A program made the translations under genes and the position numbers. Under the pieces are notes generated by a model that ran no database searches, was not told where the DNA came from, and saw nothing but the letters and a program-made list of their open reading frames with translations. Shown here one piece after another: positions 1 to 8,594 of a stretch of DNA of 39,922 nucleotides. Position 1 is the stretch's first letter. Each line of letters starts with the position of its first letter. Source of the DNA: an uncultured Desulfobacteraceae bacterium. GTDB lineage: Bacteria > Desulfobacterota > Desulfobacteria > Desulfobacterales > Desulfobacteraceae. The stretch is taken from the NCBI GenBank assembly GCA_913041495.1, contig CAJWHT010000030.1, positions 1 to 39,922 of the forward strand, written 5' to 3'.

Positions 1-1563
1 GGCGGGGCTGCCAACCCTGCCCACGAGCTTGCTGCAAAGCAGATCATCCAGGAAGAGACCGGGATGATCGTCACCTGCGGACACGAACTTTCAAGCATGC
101 TCAACTTCGTGGTCAGGGCCCAGACCGCCGTTCTCAATGCCCGGATCATCCAGAGAATGGTGAAGTTCTTTAAAGAACTGGATACGGTGTTGAAACGCAG
201 GGGCATCAAAGCACCGGTTATGGTGGTAAAAGGCGACGGCACCCTCATGTCTTCGGCCATGGCCATAGAACGCCCGGTTGAGACCATCCTGTCGGGTCCT
301 GCGGCCAGTGTGGCCGGGGCAAAACTGATGACCGGCCTGGACGATGCCATGGTGGTGGACATCGGGGGGACCACCACAGATACGGCGGAATTGTCCGGCG
401 GCCTTGTGGCCGTTTGTGACAGCGGTGCCCGCGTGGGCGGCATCACCACCCACGTCAAGGCGTTGGATATGCGTACGGTGGGATTGGGCGGTGACAGCCA
501 TATCCGCTGGGAGAAAGAGCAGCTTAAGATCGGTCCCCGGCGTGTGGCTCCGGTGGTCTGGGCAGATGCCAGGTTCCCGGGGGGCGTGGAAGAAGCCGTA
601 GCTTACCTTGTGCAGCGGATCAGCCAATCGCCCCTGCTCCATACCGACCAGACCATTATCACGGCAATGGAAGGGGAATTTCCCTTCGAACCTACGGCAG
701 AGGAAACTCGGATTTACGCCACCCTGCAAACACGCCCCTATGCCCTGGATGAACTGGCCGGAAAACTAAAATTGCTGTCCGCCCGGTCACTCAGGACGGA
801 AAGGCTCGAAGGCTGGGGACTGGTGCAGCGTTGCGGCCTGACCCCCACCGATCTTCTTCATGTCACGGGACAATTTGAAAAATGGCCGACCAGCGCCGCA
901 GAACGCATGGTGGCAATCTTAGCAGGCCTTTCAGGCATGACACCGGAGGCTTTCATCCGGCACATGATACGGGTATTTGAAAAAGAACTGGCCCGGGAAC
1001 TTTTGAAAAAACAACTGGCCAAGGATGTCCGGGTGAACGACAGCACAGAAACCGAACTGAGCCAACACCTTATCGACTGCATCCTATCCGGCAAACAGAA
1101 CGGCTACGGCATCAGTGCCACCCTTGAACACCCCGTCATCGGGATCGGTGCCCCGGCCCATTTTTTCCTTCCCCAAGCCGGCAAACGGCTGAACGGGAAT
1201 GTGATTATCCCGAAGGATGCAGATGTGGCCAACGCCCTGGGGGCGGTGTCAAGCCACGTCATGATCAAACAGGAAGTCACCATCCAGCCCGGAGATACCG
1301 GCGGATTCCGGGTGGAAGGAATGGAGGGCAGCCAGCGGTTTAACACCATTGATGCAGCCGAGAACTGGGCCGTGGACGCGTTGAAAGACAGGGTCAGGGC
1401 CATGGGACGCTTTGCCGGCACCAGCCGCCGGACCGTGGAAATGGAAATCAGCGACCGGGTCGTCACCTTGGGTAACCAGTCCACCTTGTTTCTCGGCCGG
1501 ACCATTCGGGCCACCCTGTCCGGAAGCCCGGACCTGGTGCTGGAGACGGCCCGGTCCGCCTAA
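1..1563 (+). CDS. Hydantoinase/oxoprolinase family protein, 5' end outside window
   Basis: The frame is open from base 1, and the 21 codons before the first ATG (position 64) read NPAHELAAKQII and then GMIVTCGHELS. These belong to the end of the N-terminal hydantoinase/oxoprolinase domain, so the true start lies upstream of the window. The 520 residues present contain the ATPase-type motifs LSGPAAS (about 97-103) and DIGGTTTD (about 120-127), a GLGGDSHIRW segment, a PTDLLHV segment near 282, and a C-terminal GAPAHFF...NALGAVSS stretch. Family members act on cyclic amides (hydantoin, 5-oxoproline) using ATP, and related proteins reactivate corrinoid enzymes; the substrate cannot be told here. 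Residues 240-280 look like an inserted helix-turn-helix-like segment before PTD. A paralogue lies at 11663. It converges on comM with 39 bases between the stops. Confidence 0.85.
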   Translation, partial: GGAANPAHELAAKQIIQEETGMIVTCGHELSSMLNFVVRAQTAVLNARIIQRMVKFFKELDTVLKRRGIKAPVMVVKGDGTLMSSAMAIERPVETILSGPAASVAGAKLMTGLDDAMVVDIGGTTTDTAELSGGLVAVCDSGARVGGITTHVKALDMRTVGLGGDSHIRWEKEQLKIGPRRVAPVVWADARFPGGVEEAVAYLVQRISQSPLLHTDQTIITAMEGEFPFEPTAEETRIYATLQTRPYALDELAGKLKLLSARSLRTERLEGWGLVQRCGLTPTDLLHVTGQFEKWPTSAAERMVAILAGLSGMTPEAFIRHMIRVFEKELARELLKKQLAKDVRVNDSTETELSQHLIDCILSGKQNGYGISATLEHPVIGIGAPAHFFLPQAGKRLNGNVIIPKDADVANALGAVSSHVMIKQEVTIQPGDTGGFRVEGMEGSQRFNTIDAAENWAVDALKDRVRAMGRFAGTSRRTVEMEISDRVVTLGNQSTLFLGRTIRATLSGSPDLVLETARSA

Positions 1564-1591
1564 GCCAGGTCTGCCTAAACCAGGTCCGCCC
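1553..1591. repeat. 15-bp tandem repeat covering the stop codon
   Basis: Two near-identical 15-base units, GGTCYGCCTAARCCA, run 1553-1567 and 1568-1582, followed by a partial third unit, GGTCCGCC, at 1583. The first unit contains the TAA stop (1561-1563) of the hydantoinase gene. Because the unit is five codons long, the second unit carries another TAA in the same frame at 1576. A short GC-rich inverted repeat (CCGCCC-C-GGGCGG, 1586-1598) follows without a T-run, so it is not a convincing terminator. Confidence 0.7.
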
Positions 1592-1602
1592 CGGGCGGGT
1601 AT

Positions 1603-3141
1603 TTACATCGCATCCACCGGGCGGTCCAGAGCCTTATAGTTGACTGCCTCCAGAATATGGGACTTTGAGATCTTATCATCTCTTTCCAGGTCGGCGATGG
1701 TCCGGGCCACCTTGAGAATGCTGGTGTAGGCCCGGGCGGACAGATTCAGGGTTTTCATGGCCCGTTCAAGGGTGCTGCCGGCATTGGAGCCAAGAAGACA
1801 GTGCTTTCTCACTAGATCCGAAGACATATCTGCATTGGTGATACATCTTGTCCCGTTGAACCGTTCTGCCTGGATATTCCGGGCTTCCGATACCCGCTCC
1901 CGGATAGCCGCAGAGGATTCTTCCTCACCGGATGATGCCAGATCCTCATAATCCACCTGGGGGACCTCCACCTGGATGTCCATCCGGTCCATGAGGGGGC
2001 CGGAGATCTTTGAGCGGTATTGGCGGATTCTGGCCAGGGTGCAGTCACATTCCCTGGCCGGGTTGCCCAGGTTGCCGCAGGGACAGGGGTTCATGGCAGC
2101 CACCAGCATAAACCGGCATGGGTAGGTGGCTTTGGCGCCTGCCCGGGCCAGGCAGATGCGTCCTTCCTCCAGGGGCTGGCGCAGGACTTCCAGGACGTTG
2201 CGCCGGAATTCCGGGACCTCGTCTAAGAACAGGACGCCGTGGTGGGCCAGGCTGATTTCCCCGGGCATGGGACGCGGCCCCCCGCCCACAAGGCCGGCAT
2301 CGGAAATGGAGTGGTGCGGGGCTCGGAAGGGCCGGGTGCCCAGGGTATACCCGCCGTCCGTGGTCATGCCGGTGATAGAATAAACCCGGGCAATATCCAT
2401 GGATTCTTCAAAGGAGGGGGGAGGAAGGATTCCCGGGAGCCGTTTTGCCATCATACTCTTGCCGCTGCCCGGCGGGCCGCTGAGCAGGACATGATGGCTG
2501 CCGGCGGCGGCTATTTCCAGGGCCCGCTTGACATGGGCCTGTCCCCGGACCTGGGAAAAATCCGGACAATTGATATCCAACGTCTCAGGTTCCACCGGGA
2601 CATCACCGGAAGAGAAAAGGGACGGTTCCAAACGGCCTGAAAAAAATTCCACCACCTCGGACAGATACGCGACGGCCATCACTTCGATATCCTTTACCAG
2701 AACGGCTTCGGGACCGTTCTCCCTGGGAAGGATAATTCCTTTGAACCCGGCATCCCGTGCGGCAAGGGCAAAGGGCAGCGCCGCTTTCACCGGTTTGAGG
2801 CGTCCGTCCAGCGACAATTCCCCGGCCGTAAGCCAGCGGCCGGCCGTTTCCTGGGGAAACAACCCTGATGCGCAGAGAATCCCCAGGGCCACGGGCAGAT
2901 CAAGGCCGGTGCCTTCCTTTTTGATGTCGGCGGGGGCCAGGTTCACCACCACCCGGTCCATGGGAAAGGTATACCCGGCATTCTGGATCGCGGACCTCAC
3001 CCGTTCCCTGCTCTCTCGAACGGCGGCTTCGGGCAGCCCCACGACGTTGAACACGGGAAGCCCCAGGGAGATATCCACCTCCACATCTAGAACGATGGCC
3101 GAAAGCCCCTGAACGGCACAGGAATACATTTTTGAAAGCAT
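1603..3141 (-). CDS. comM: ComM/YifB-type Mg-chelatase-like AAA+ ATPase
   Basis: A 512-residue protein matching the YifB/ComM family along its whole length. It has an N-terminal ribosomal-S5-like fold domain (starting MLSKMYSCAVQG, with VGLPEAAVRESRERV), then an AAA+ Mg-chelatase domain with Walker A GPPGSGKSMMAKRL, Walker B FLDEVPEF and the PCPCGN cysteine cluster, and a C-terminal lid. In other bacteria ComM is a helicase that promotes branch migration during integration of transforming DNA. The start at 3141 is chosen because the family begins MLSK and because AAAGGGGG sits just upstream; a longer frame to 3207 adds 22 residues with no family match. No other competence gene lies nearby, though type IV pilus genes occur 23 kb away. 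Confidence 0.93.
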   Translation of the reverse strand: MLSKMYSCAVQGLSAIVLDVEVDISLGLPVFNVVGLPEAAVRESRERVRSAIQNAGYTFPMDRVVVNLAPADIKKEGTGLDLPVALGILCASGLFPQETAGRWLTAGELSLDGRLKPVKAALPFALAARDAGFKGIILPRENGPEAVLVKDIEVMAVAYLSEVVEFFSGRLEPSLFSSGDVPVEPETLDINCPDFSQVRGQAHVKRALEIAAAGSHHVLLSGPPGSGKSMMAKRLPGILPPPSFEESMDIARVYSITGMTTDGGYTLGTRPFRAPHHSISDAGLVGGGPRPMPGEISLAHHGVLFLDEVPEFRRNVLEVLRQPLEEGRICLARAGAKATYPCRFMLVAAMNPCPCGNLGNPARECDCTLARIRQYRSKISGPLMDRMDIQVEVPQVDYEDLASSGEEESSAAIRERVSEARNIQAERFNGTRCITNADMSSDLVRKHCLLGSNAGSTLERAMKTLNLSARAYTSILKVARTIADLERDDKISKSHILEAVNYKALDRPVDAM

Positions 3142-3336
3142 GGCGTCCCCCTTTAAATGAGTGACGGAACGGGACTGAAAATCACGACAAAGCGTATTAA
3201 CGCTCAACGACGGGCAGGCCGGCTGCCTGACACCGCCTGTTTTTTTCTACCAGAAAACCTGTGGTATCCAAAGATTTTTCTCAATTGTTTTGCTTTGCAT
3301 ATAAAAATCAGATATATATACCACACTTTTTGATAC

Positions 3337-3350
3337 GGCTTAAATAAGCC
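3337..3350. promoter_or_regulatory. Palindrome upstream of lpxC (candidate operator)
   Basis: GGCTTA-AA-TAAGCC is a perfect 6+2+6 inverted repeat, 40 bases before the lpxC start. It lies in the AT-rich 249-base region between the divergent comM and lpxC genes. I found no confident -10/-35 pair around it, and lpxC has no clear Shine-Dalgarno sequence. An operator role is inferred from symmetry and position only. Confidence 0.3.
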
Positions 3351-3390
3351 CACACGCGCGGCACAGCGCTTATACATATTTTTTACATAT

Positions 3391-4260
3391 ATGACGGATT
3401 ACTTAAAACAACAGACCATTGCACAGAACGTTGCCCTTTCCGGCGTAGGCGTCCATTCGGGTAAAAAAACCAATTTGACCATCCGGCCGGCACAGGAAAA
3501 CCACGGCATTAAATTCCGCCGGGTGGACCTGCCCGGCACCCAGGACATCCAGGCATTGTTTAAAATGGTGGTGGATACCAGCCTGGCCACCGTATTGGGT
3601 ACCAACGGCGCCATTGTCTCCACCATTGAGCACCTGATGGCCAGCTTTGCCGGTCTTGGCATTGACAATGCCCTGGTGGAGATGGATGATTATGAGATGC
3701 CCATCATGGACGGCTCCGCCCAGGAATTCACCCGGGCGCTGACGGCAGCCGGGGTGGTGGAGCAGACTCTGCCCAAGCATTTCATGATCGTCAATACCCC
3801 CATTGAGGTAATGGACGGGGATAAATTTGTCCGGATTGAGCCTGAAGATTGTTTCAGGATCACCTGCACCATAGATTTCGACCATCCCCTGATCGGAAAA
3901 CAGACCCTCATCTTTGACCGGGCGGAAAACGACTTTGCAATGGAAATCAGCAGGGCCAGAACCTTCGGATTTATCAGGGATCTTGAGCTGCTCAAAAAAT
4001 TCAGCCTGGGCAAAGGCGGAAGCCTTGACAATGCCATTGTTATCGATAATGATAAAATCCTGAACGAGGGAGGGCTTCGCTATCCGGACGAGTTTGTCAG
4101 ACACAAACTTCTGGACTCTCTGGGGGATTTCTCCCTGCTGGGCATGCCCATCCAGGGTCATATCATCACCCATAAATCCGGGCACACCCTGAATCACCAG
4201 TTCATAAAGACGTTTCTGGATAATAAGGATGCCTGGGAAACCGGACCGGCAAAAATATAA
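3391..4260 (+). CDS. lpxC: UDP-3-O-acyl-N-acetylglucosamine deacetylase
   Basis: Zinc amidase catalysing the committed step of lipid A synthesis, removal of the N-acetyl group from UDP-3-O-acyl-GlcNAc in the cytoplasm. The 289-residue length is normal for the family. The zinc ligands are visible as H81 (EHLMAS), H238 and D242 (VRHKLLD), and the catalytic histidine as H265 (SGHTLNH). The N-terminal SGVGVHSGKK motif is also typical. The gene implies a lipid-A outer membrane. It heads a long co-directional run (DUF4390, ntrY-like, ntrX-like, rsmD, coaD, lysR). The leader TTTTTTACATAT before ATG has no recognisable ribosome-binding site, which is odd for an essential gene, but the start agrees with family alignment. 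Confidence 0.96.
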   Translation: MTDYLKQQTIAQNVALSGVGVHSGKKTNLTIRPAQENHGIKFRRVDLPGTQDIQALFKMVVDTSLATVLGTNGAIVSTIEHLMASFAGLGIDNALVEMDDYEMPIMDGSAQEFTRALTAAGVVEQTLPKHFMIVNTPIEVMDGDKFVRIEPEDCFRITCTIDFDHPLIGKQTLIFDRAENDFAMEISRARTFGFIRDLELLKKFSLGKGGSLDNAIVIDNDKILNEGGLRYPDEFVRHKLLDSLGDFSLLGMPIQGHIITHKSGHTLNHQFIKTFLDNKDAWETGPAKI

Positions 4261-4275
4261 GCTGAACGGCAGACA

Positions 4276-4860
4276 ATGAAACCAAAGGGTGCGTTACACA
4301 CACATTACATTCTGATCGTCTTTGTCATCTGTTTCAACCTGATGCTGCCCGGCCGGATTTTTGCAGACAACGCCCCGGTGCTGGTCAACATCAAGCTGGC
4401 CAACACAAGAGATGACCTGCTGACCTATTTTACGGTGGAAAACGCCTTTACGCCGAAGCTGGAAACCGCCATGCAGACCGGGATCCTCACCTCGTTTACC
4501 TATTATGTATCCCTGTATAAAACCACCAGCAACCTCTTTGACAAAAAAATTGCCGACATCCAGATATCGTCCTCTGTGAAATACAATTCTCTGACCAAGG
4601 AATTTGCCGTCACACGGCCCTGGAAGGATGAAAAACCTGCGACCACCGCATCCTTTGAAGAGGCCAAGGCCTGGATGACAGAGGTGGACAACCTCAAGGT
4701 CATTCCCCTGGACCGGTTGGTGAAGGGGGACAAGTACCAGATCCGGATCAAAGCGGAGCTAGAAAAGGTGACCCTGCCCCTCTCATTGCACCACGTCTTC
4801 TTTTTCGTTTCCTTATGGGACTTTGGGACCGATTGGTACGTGATTAATTTTACCTATTAA
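4276..4860 (+). CDS. DUF4390 exported protein
   Basis: A 194-residue protein with an N-terminal signal or anchor (hydrophobic residues about 11-28, then GRIFADN) and a beta-rich body. The pattern (ENAFTPKLETAMQTGILTSF..., ending FFVSLWDFGTDWYVINF) matches the DUF4390 family. This family typically sits directly before an NtrY-like sensor kinase, as here, with 30 bases between the genes. The function is not established; a periplasmic partner or signal component for the downstream kinase is an inference from this gene order. The upstream gap to lpxC is only 15 bases, so co-transcription with lpxC is likely. Confidence 0.8.
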   Translation: MKPKGALHTHYILIVFVICFNLMLPGRIFADNAPVLVNIKLANTRDDLLTYFTVENAFTPKLETAMQTGILTSFTYYVSLYKTTSNLFDKKIADIQISSSVKYNSLTKEFAVTRPWKDEKPATTASFEEAKAWMTEVDNLKVIPLDRLVKGDKYQIRIKAELEKVTLPLSLHHVFFFVSLWDFGTDWYVINFTY

Positions 4861-4890
4861 TCCTTAAACTTTTTTTGTACGCCCTTTACG

Positions 4891-7128
4891 ATGACTGAAG
4901 ACACCGCACCCTTAAAACGGGAAAAAAGCCCCGATAAAAATCAGGAAAGATCCCGGCGCAAAAAGGAAGGGATACTCATTCTGGTCATCCTGCTGATCGT
5001 GGGGGGGCTGACCATCGTTGAGACACGGATCACCCCTTTCGGCACCGATTTCCCCCTGTCATCCACGGTGCTCATGTTCATCCTGATCAACATCAACCTG
5101 CTGTTGCTGCTGAGCCTGCTTCTCCTGGTATTCCGGAATCTGGCCAAACTGTATTACGAAAAAAAGAACAATATTCTCGGATCAAAGATTAAAACCCGGC
5201 TGACCGTCGCCTTTGTCATCCTGGCCCTCTTACCCACAATCGTGCTCTTTTTCTTTTCCATCCAGTTTATCTCCACCTCCATTGCCTTCTGGTTCAATGC
5301 CCCGGTGGAAAAAACCCTGGACGCCTCCCTGGCCGTGGGGCAGAAGCTGTACGACTACATCGAGGATAAGAATGCCTTTTTTGCCAAAAGAGGGGCTTTC
5401 CAGATTGATTCCAGAGAATTGTTAAAGCAGGAAAACCAGGAAAAACTGACCCGGTACACCCAGGTGATCCAACGGGCATTTAACCGTCATGCCGTGGAGG
5501 TGTACACCCCGGATGCCAAACGGGTGAGCCTGTCCCTGGCAAGTGAGCTGGAATCTCTGTATTTCGGCCTGCTCACCACCACGGAACTGACCCGTATCAT
5601 CCCGGGAGAAACCAGCCATACGGTGTACCAGACCATAGAGGCCGGAGAATTTTTACGCACCATATCCACCATCCCTTTCGGCAGTTTGCAGGATAAAGCC
5701 CACGGCTATATTGTGATCACCACCCTGGTTTCACCGGATTTGTCCGAAAACCTGAAAGCCATTCTCAAAGGGGTGGAAGAGTACCACCAGTTGAAACTCA
5801 CCAAAAAACCGGCACAGATTTCCTACTATATCGCACTGACCATTGTGGCTCTGCTGGTGGTGTTCTGCGCCATCTGGTTCGGATTCCAGATGGCCAAGTC
5901 CATCACCATCCCCATTATGAAATTTGCCGAAGGCACCCAGCGGATCACCGATGGCGATCTGAACTACCAGATTGATTTTCAGACCGATGATGAACTGGGG
6001 ACCCTGATCAAATCCTTTAACTCCATGACCAAACAGCTGGCGGCGGGCAGGGAGCAGATCGCCCTGTCCGGCGAGATGCTCAAAAAACAGAATATCGAGC
6101 TTGAAAAAAGCCGGCAGTATATCGAAATTGTCCTCAAAAACATTTCGGCCGGCGTGGTATCCATTGACAATACCGGCAATATCACCACCATCAACAAAGC
6201 TGCGGAATCCATGCTGGATGTGAACAGCGCAAAAATTCTGAACAAAAACTTCCGGCAAATCCTCGATGGTGACTATCTCCAGATCGCAGAAAAGATTTAT
6301 GCCCAGGCCGCAGGTGGCGCCCAGCACATTGAGGTGCCAGTTTCCGCCTCCATCGCAGGGGCACCCAAGCATTTTTCCCTGCACTACTCCACCCTCAAGG
6401 ACGACACCAACCGGAATCTGGGTGCGGTGCTGGTATTTGACGACGTCACCGAACTTGAAAAAGCACAGCGTATGGTGGCCTGGCGTGAGGTGGCACGAAG
6501 GATCGCCCATGAGGTTAAAAATCCGTTGACCCCCATCAAGCTGTCCGCCCAGCGGCTGAAAAGAAAATACGGCAAGGAGATAGATGATGAGATTTTCACC
6601 GGATGCGCCGACACCATTGTGGAGCATGTGGACCTGATCCGGAACCTGGTGAACCAGTTTTCCGCCTTTGCCAAATTTCCTGACACGAACTTTGCCACCG
6701 CCCGGATCGACAATATTATCCTGGAGACAATCGCCCTGTACCGGGAAGGCCTTCCCCAGGTGGATATCCAAACCAACTTCGGTGAGAATATCCCCACCTT
6801 GAAACTGGACCACCAGCACATGAAACAGGCCTTCATCAACCTGATCGACAATGCGGTCTATGCCATCAACAAGGCGGGGACCATTGTCATTGACCTGTCC
6901 TATGATTCGATTCTTAAAATTGTCCGGATCGAAATCGCAGATACGGGCAAGGGGATTTCGGACAAGGAAAAAACCAGACTGTTTGAACCCTATTTTTCAA
7001 CCAAAAAATCCGGCATGGGGCTGGGACTTGCCATTGTGAACTCCATTATATCGGACCACAACGGCGTCATCCGTGTCCAGGACAACCAGCCCCGGGGGGC
7101 CAAATTCATCATTGAACTGCCGGCCTGA
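4891..7128 (+). CDS. NtrY-like membrane sensor histidine kinase
   Basis: A 745-residue kinase. Order of domains: a cytoplasmic charged N-terminus, hydrophobic segments at about 28-45, 57-80 and 103-125, an extracytoplasmic region to about 310, a membrane segment (about 311-333), HAMP (TDGDLNYQIDFQTDDELGTL), PAS (YIEIVLKNISAGVVSID), HisKA with phosphoacceptor H540 in RIAHEVKNPLTPIK, and an HATPase domain (NLIDNA, DTGKGIS, GMGLGLAI). The WREVARRIAHEVKNPLTPIKLSAQ-type box is characteristic of the NtrY branch. It presumably phosphorylates the regulator encoded 102 bases downstream. In alphaproteobacteria NtrYX responds to nitrogen or redox state; the signal here is unknown. There is no clear ribosome-binding site before the ATG. 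Confidence 0.92.
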   Translation: MTEDTAPLKREKSPDKNQERSRRKKEGILILVILLIVGGLTIVETRITPFGTDFPLSSTVLMFILININLLLLLSLLLLVFRNLAKLYYEKKNNILGSKIKTRLTVAFVILALLPTIVLFFFSIQFISTSIAFWFNAPVEKTLDASLAVGQKLYDYIEDKNAFFAKRGAFQIDSRELLKQENQEKLTRYTQVIQRAFNRHAVEVYTPDAKRVSLSLASELESLYFGLLTTTELTRIIPGETSHTVYQTIEAGEFLRTISTIPFGSLQDKAHGYIVITTLVSPDLSENLKAILKGVEEYHQLKLTKKPAQISYYIALTIVALLVVFCAIWFGFQMAKSITIPIMKFAEGTQRITDGDLNYQIDFQTDDELGTLIKSFNSMTKQLAAGREQIALSGEMLKKQNIELEKSRQYIEIVLKNISAGVVSIDNTGNITTINKAAESMLDVNSAKILNKNFRQILDGDYLQIAEKIYAQAAGGAQHIEVPVSASIAGAPKHFSLHYSTLKDDTNRNLGAVLVFDDVTELEKAQRMVAWREVARRIAHEVKNPLTPIKLSAQRLKRKYGKEIDDEIFTGCADTIVEHVDLIRNLVNQFSAFAKFPDTNFATARIDNIILETIALYREGLPQVDIQTNFGENIPTLKLDHQHMKQAFINLIDNAVYAINKAGTIVIDLSYDSILKIVRIEIADTGKGISDKEKTRLFEPYFSTKKSGMGLGLAIVNSIISDHNGVIRVQDNQPRGAKFIIELPA

Positions 7129-7190
7129 CAGGACGCTCGCACCGGCGTTGAAAGCCCTGCCCCCAAAACACCGGACCAATAAATATGATA

Positions 7191-7217
7191 TTACTTGAAT
7201 TACTTGAATTACTTGAA
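7191..7217 (+). repeat. Three tandem copies of a 9-bp repeat before the ntrX-like gene
   Basis: TTACTTGAA occurs three times without mismatch at 7191-7199, 7200-7208 and 7209-7217. It is followed at once by the AAAGGA ribosome-binding site and the ATG at 7231. Copy-number change by slippage would shift any upstream promoter or leader structure relative to the start. Confidence 0.85.
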
Positions 7218-7230
7218 AGGATAGACGCCT

Positions 7231-8577
7231 ATGTACCCGGCTGTATTAATTGTTGACGACGAATCCACCATCATTGACTCCCTGGAGGGCATACTTTCCG
7301 ATGACGGATTCGAGGTCTTCCATGCCTACAACGGATACGAAGCCTTAAAGAAAATCGAGACCCATTCCCCCGACATCGTGCTGCTGGACATCTGGATGCC
7401 CGGGATGGACGGGATTGATACGTTAAAGGAAATCAAGAAAACCAACCCCAGCCTCCCGGTGGTGATGATTACAGGCCACGGTTCCATTGAATCTGCCGTG
7501 GACGCCACCAAGTCCGGGGCTTTTGATTTCCTGGAAAAACCCCTGTCCATCGACAAGGTGATGGTGACCATCAACAATGCGTTGAACTTTAGAAAGCTGG
7601 AAGAGGAAAACACCTATCTGCGCAAAAAGGCCATTGAAAAAAATTCCATCACCGGCACCAGTCCGGCCGTCCAGAAACTTTACGGTGAAGTTATGGCCGC
7701 CGCCCCCACGGATGCCTCCATCCTGATCATGGGAGAGAACGGCACCGGCAAAGAGATGGTGGCCCGGACCATCCACCAGTTCAGTTCCCGGCCCGAAGGC
7801 CCCTTTATCATTATCAACTGCGCGGCCATTCCCGAAGAACACCTGGAATCCGAGCTGTTCGGCCATGAAAAAGGCGCCTTTGACCAGGCCACATCCAAGA
7901 ACAAAGGCAAATTCGAACTGGCATCCGGCGGCACCCTGTTCCTGGATGAAATCGGGGACATGAACATCAACACCCAGGCAAAGATGCTGCGCGCCCTGGA
8001 ATCAAAGACCTTCCAGCGTATCGGCAGCTCCAGAACCCTGGAAATGGATGTCCGGCTGATCACCTCCTCCAACAAAAACCTGGAAACAGAAATCAAAAAC
8101 GGCAATTTCCGGGAAGACCTTTTTTACCGGATCAACGTTGTCCCCATCCAGGTACCGCCGTTAAGAGAACGAAAGGCGGATATCCCCATGCTGGTGGACG
8201 TCTTTTTAGAAGCCCTGTCCAAGCAATCCTCGGAACCCCGGAAAACCATGTCCGGTGACGCATTGGAGCTGTTGCAGCAATATCCGTGGAACGGCAATGT
8301 CCGGGAACTTAAAAACCTGGTCGAACGGCTCTCCATCATGGTGAAAGGACAGACCATCGAAACCTCTGATATTCCCCAGCCGTACAATCCGGACCATGCC
8401 GGAGTTTCCAAACGGGAACGCCGCTGGCTCTTTACGATGGACAGCCTTGAAGATGCAAGGACCGTGTTTGAAGAGGAATTTCTCCGCCGCAAGGTGGATG
8501 AGGCCGGCGGCGACATCAAATCAGTGGCCAAAACCTGCGGCACCACGGTGAAATACATCAAAAAAAGAATCTCCTAA
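7231..8577 (+). CDS. NtrX-like response regulator with AAA+ domain lacking GAFTGA
   Basis: A 448-residue regulator. The receiver domain has the acidic pocket VDDE (9-11) and the predicted phospho-aspartate D53 (LLDIWMPG). An AAA+ domain follows with Walker A GENGTGKE (168-175) and Walker B TLFLDEIGD (about 235-243). The C-terminal part is a short Fis-like helix-turn-helix (GGDIKSVAKTCGTTVKYIKKRIS). The loop that contacts sigma-54 normally reads GAFTGA; here residues 215-220 read GAFDQA, so activation of sigma-54 polymerase is doubtful and it may act as a sigma-54-independent regulator, as reported for some NtrX proteins. The start is supported by AAAGGA eight bases upstream. It pairs with the kinase at 4891. 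Confidence 0.92.
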   Translation: MYPAVLIVDDESTIIDSLEGILSDDGFEVFHAYNGYEALKKIETHSPDIVLLDIWMPGMDGIDTLKEIKKTNPSLPVVMITGHGSIESAVDATKSGAFDFLEKPLSIDKVMVTINNALNFRKLEEENTYLRKKAIEKNSITGTSPAVQKLYGEVMAAAPTDASILIMGENGTGKEMVARTIHQFSSRPEGPFIIINCAAIPEEHLESELFGHEKGAFDQATSKNKGKFELASGGTLFLDEIGDMNINTQAKMLRALESKTFQRIGSSRTLEMDVRLITSSNKNLETEIKNGNFREDLFYRINVVPIQVPPLRERKADIPMLVDVFLEALSKQSSEPRKTMSGDALELLQQYPWNGNVRELKNLVERLSIMVKGQTIETSDIPQPYNPDHAGVSKRERRWLFTMDSLEDARTVFEEEFLRRKVDEAGGDIKSVAKTCGTTVKYIKKRIS

Positions 8578-8594
8578 AGGCAGCATCTTATCCC

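Noticed and set aside
3403-4197. Open minus-strand frame of 264 codons
   Set aside because: Antisense to lpxC, whose active-site residues are all present on the plus strand.
5731-6819. Open minus-strand frame of 362 codons
   Set aside because: Fully antisense to the conserved HAMP, PAS and HisKA domains of the NtrY-like kinase, with no ribosome-binding site or family motif.
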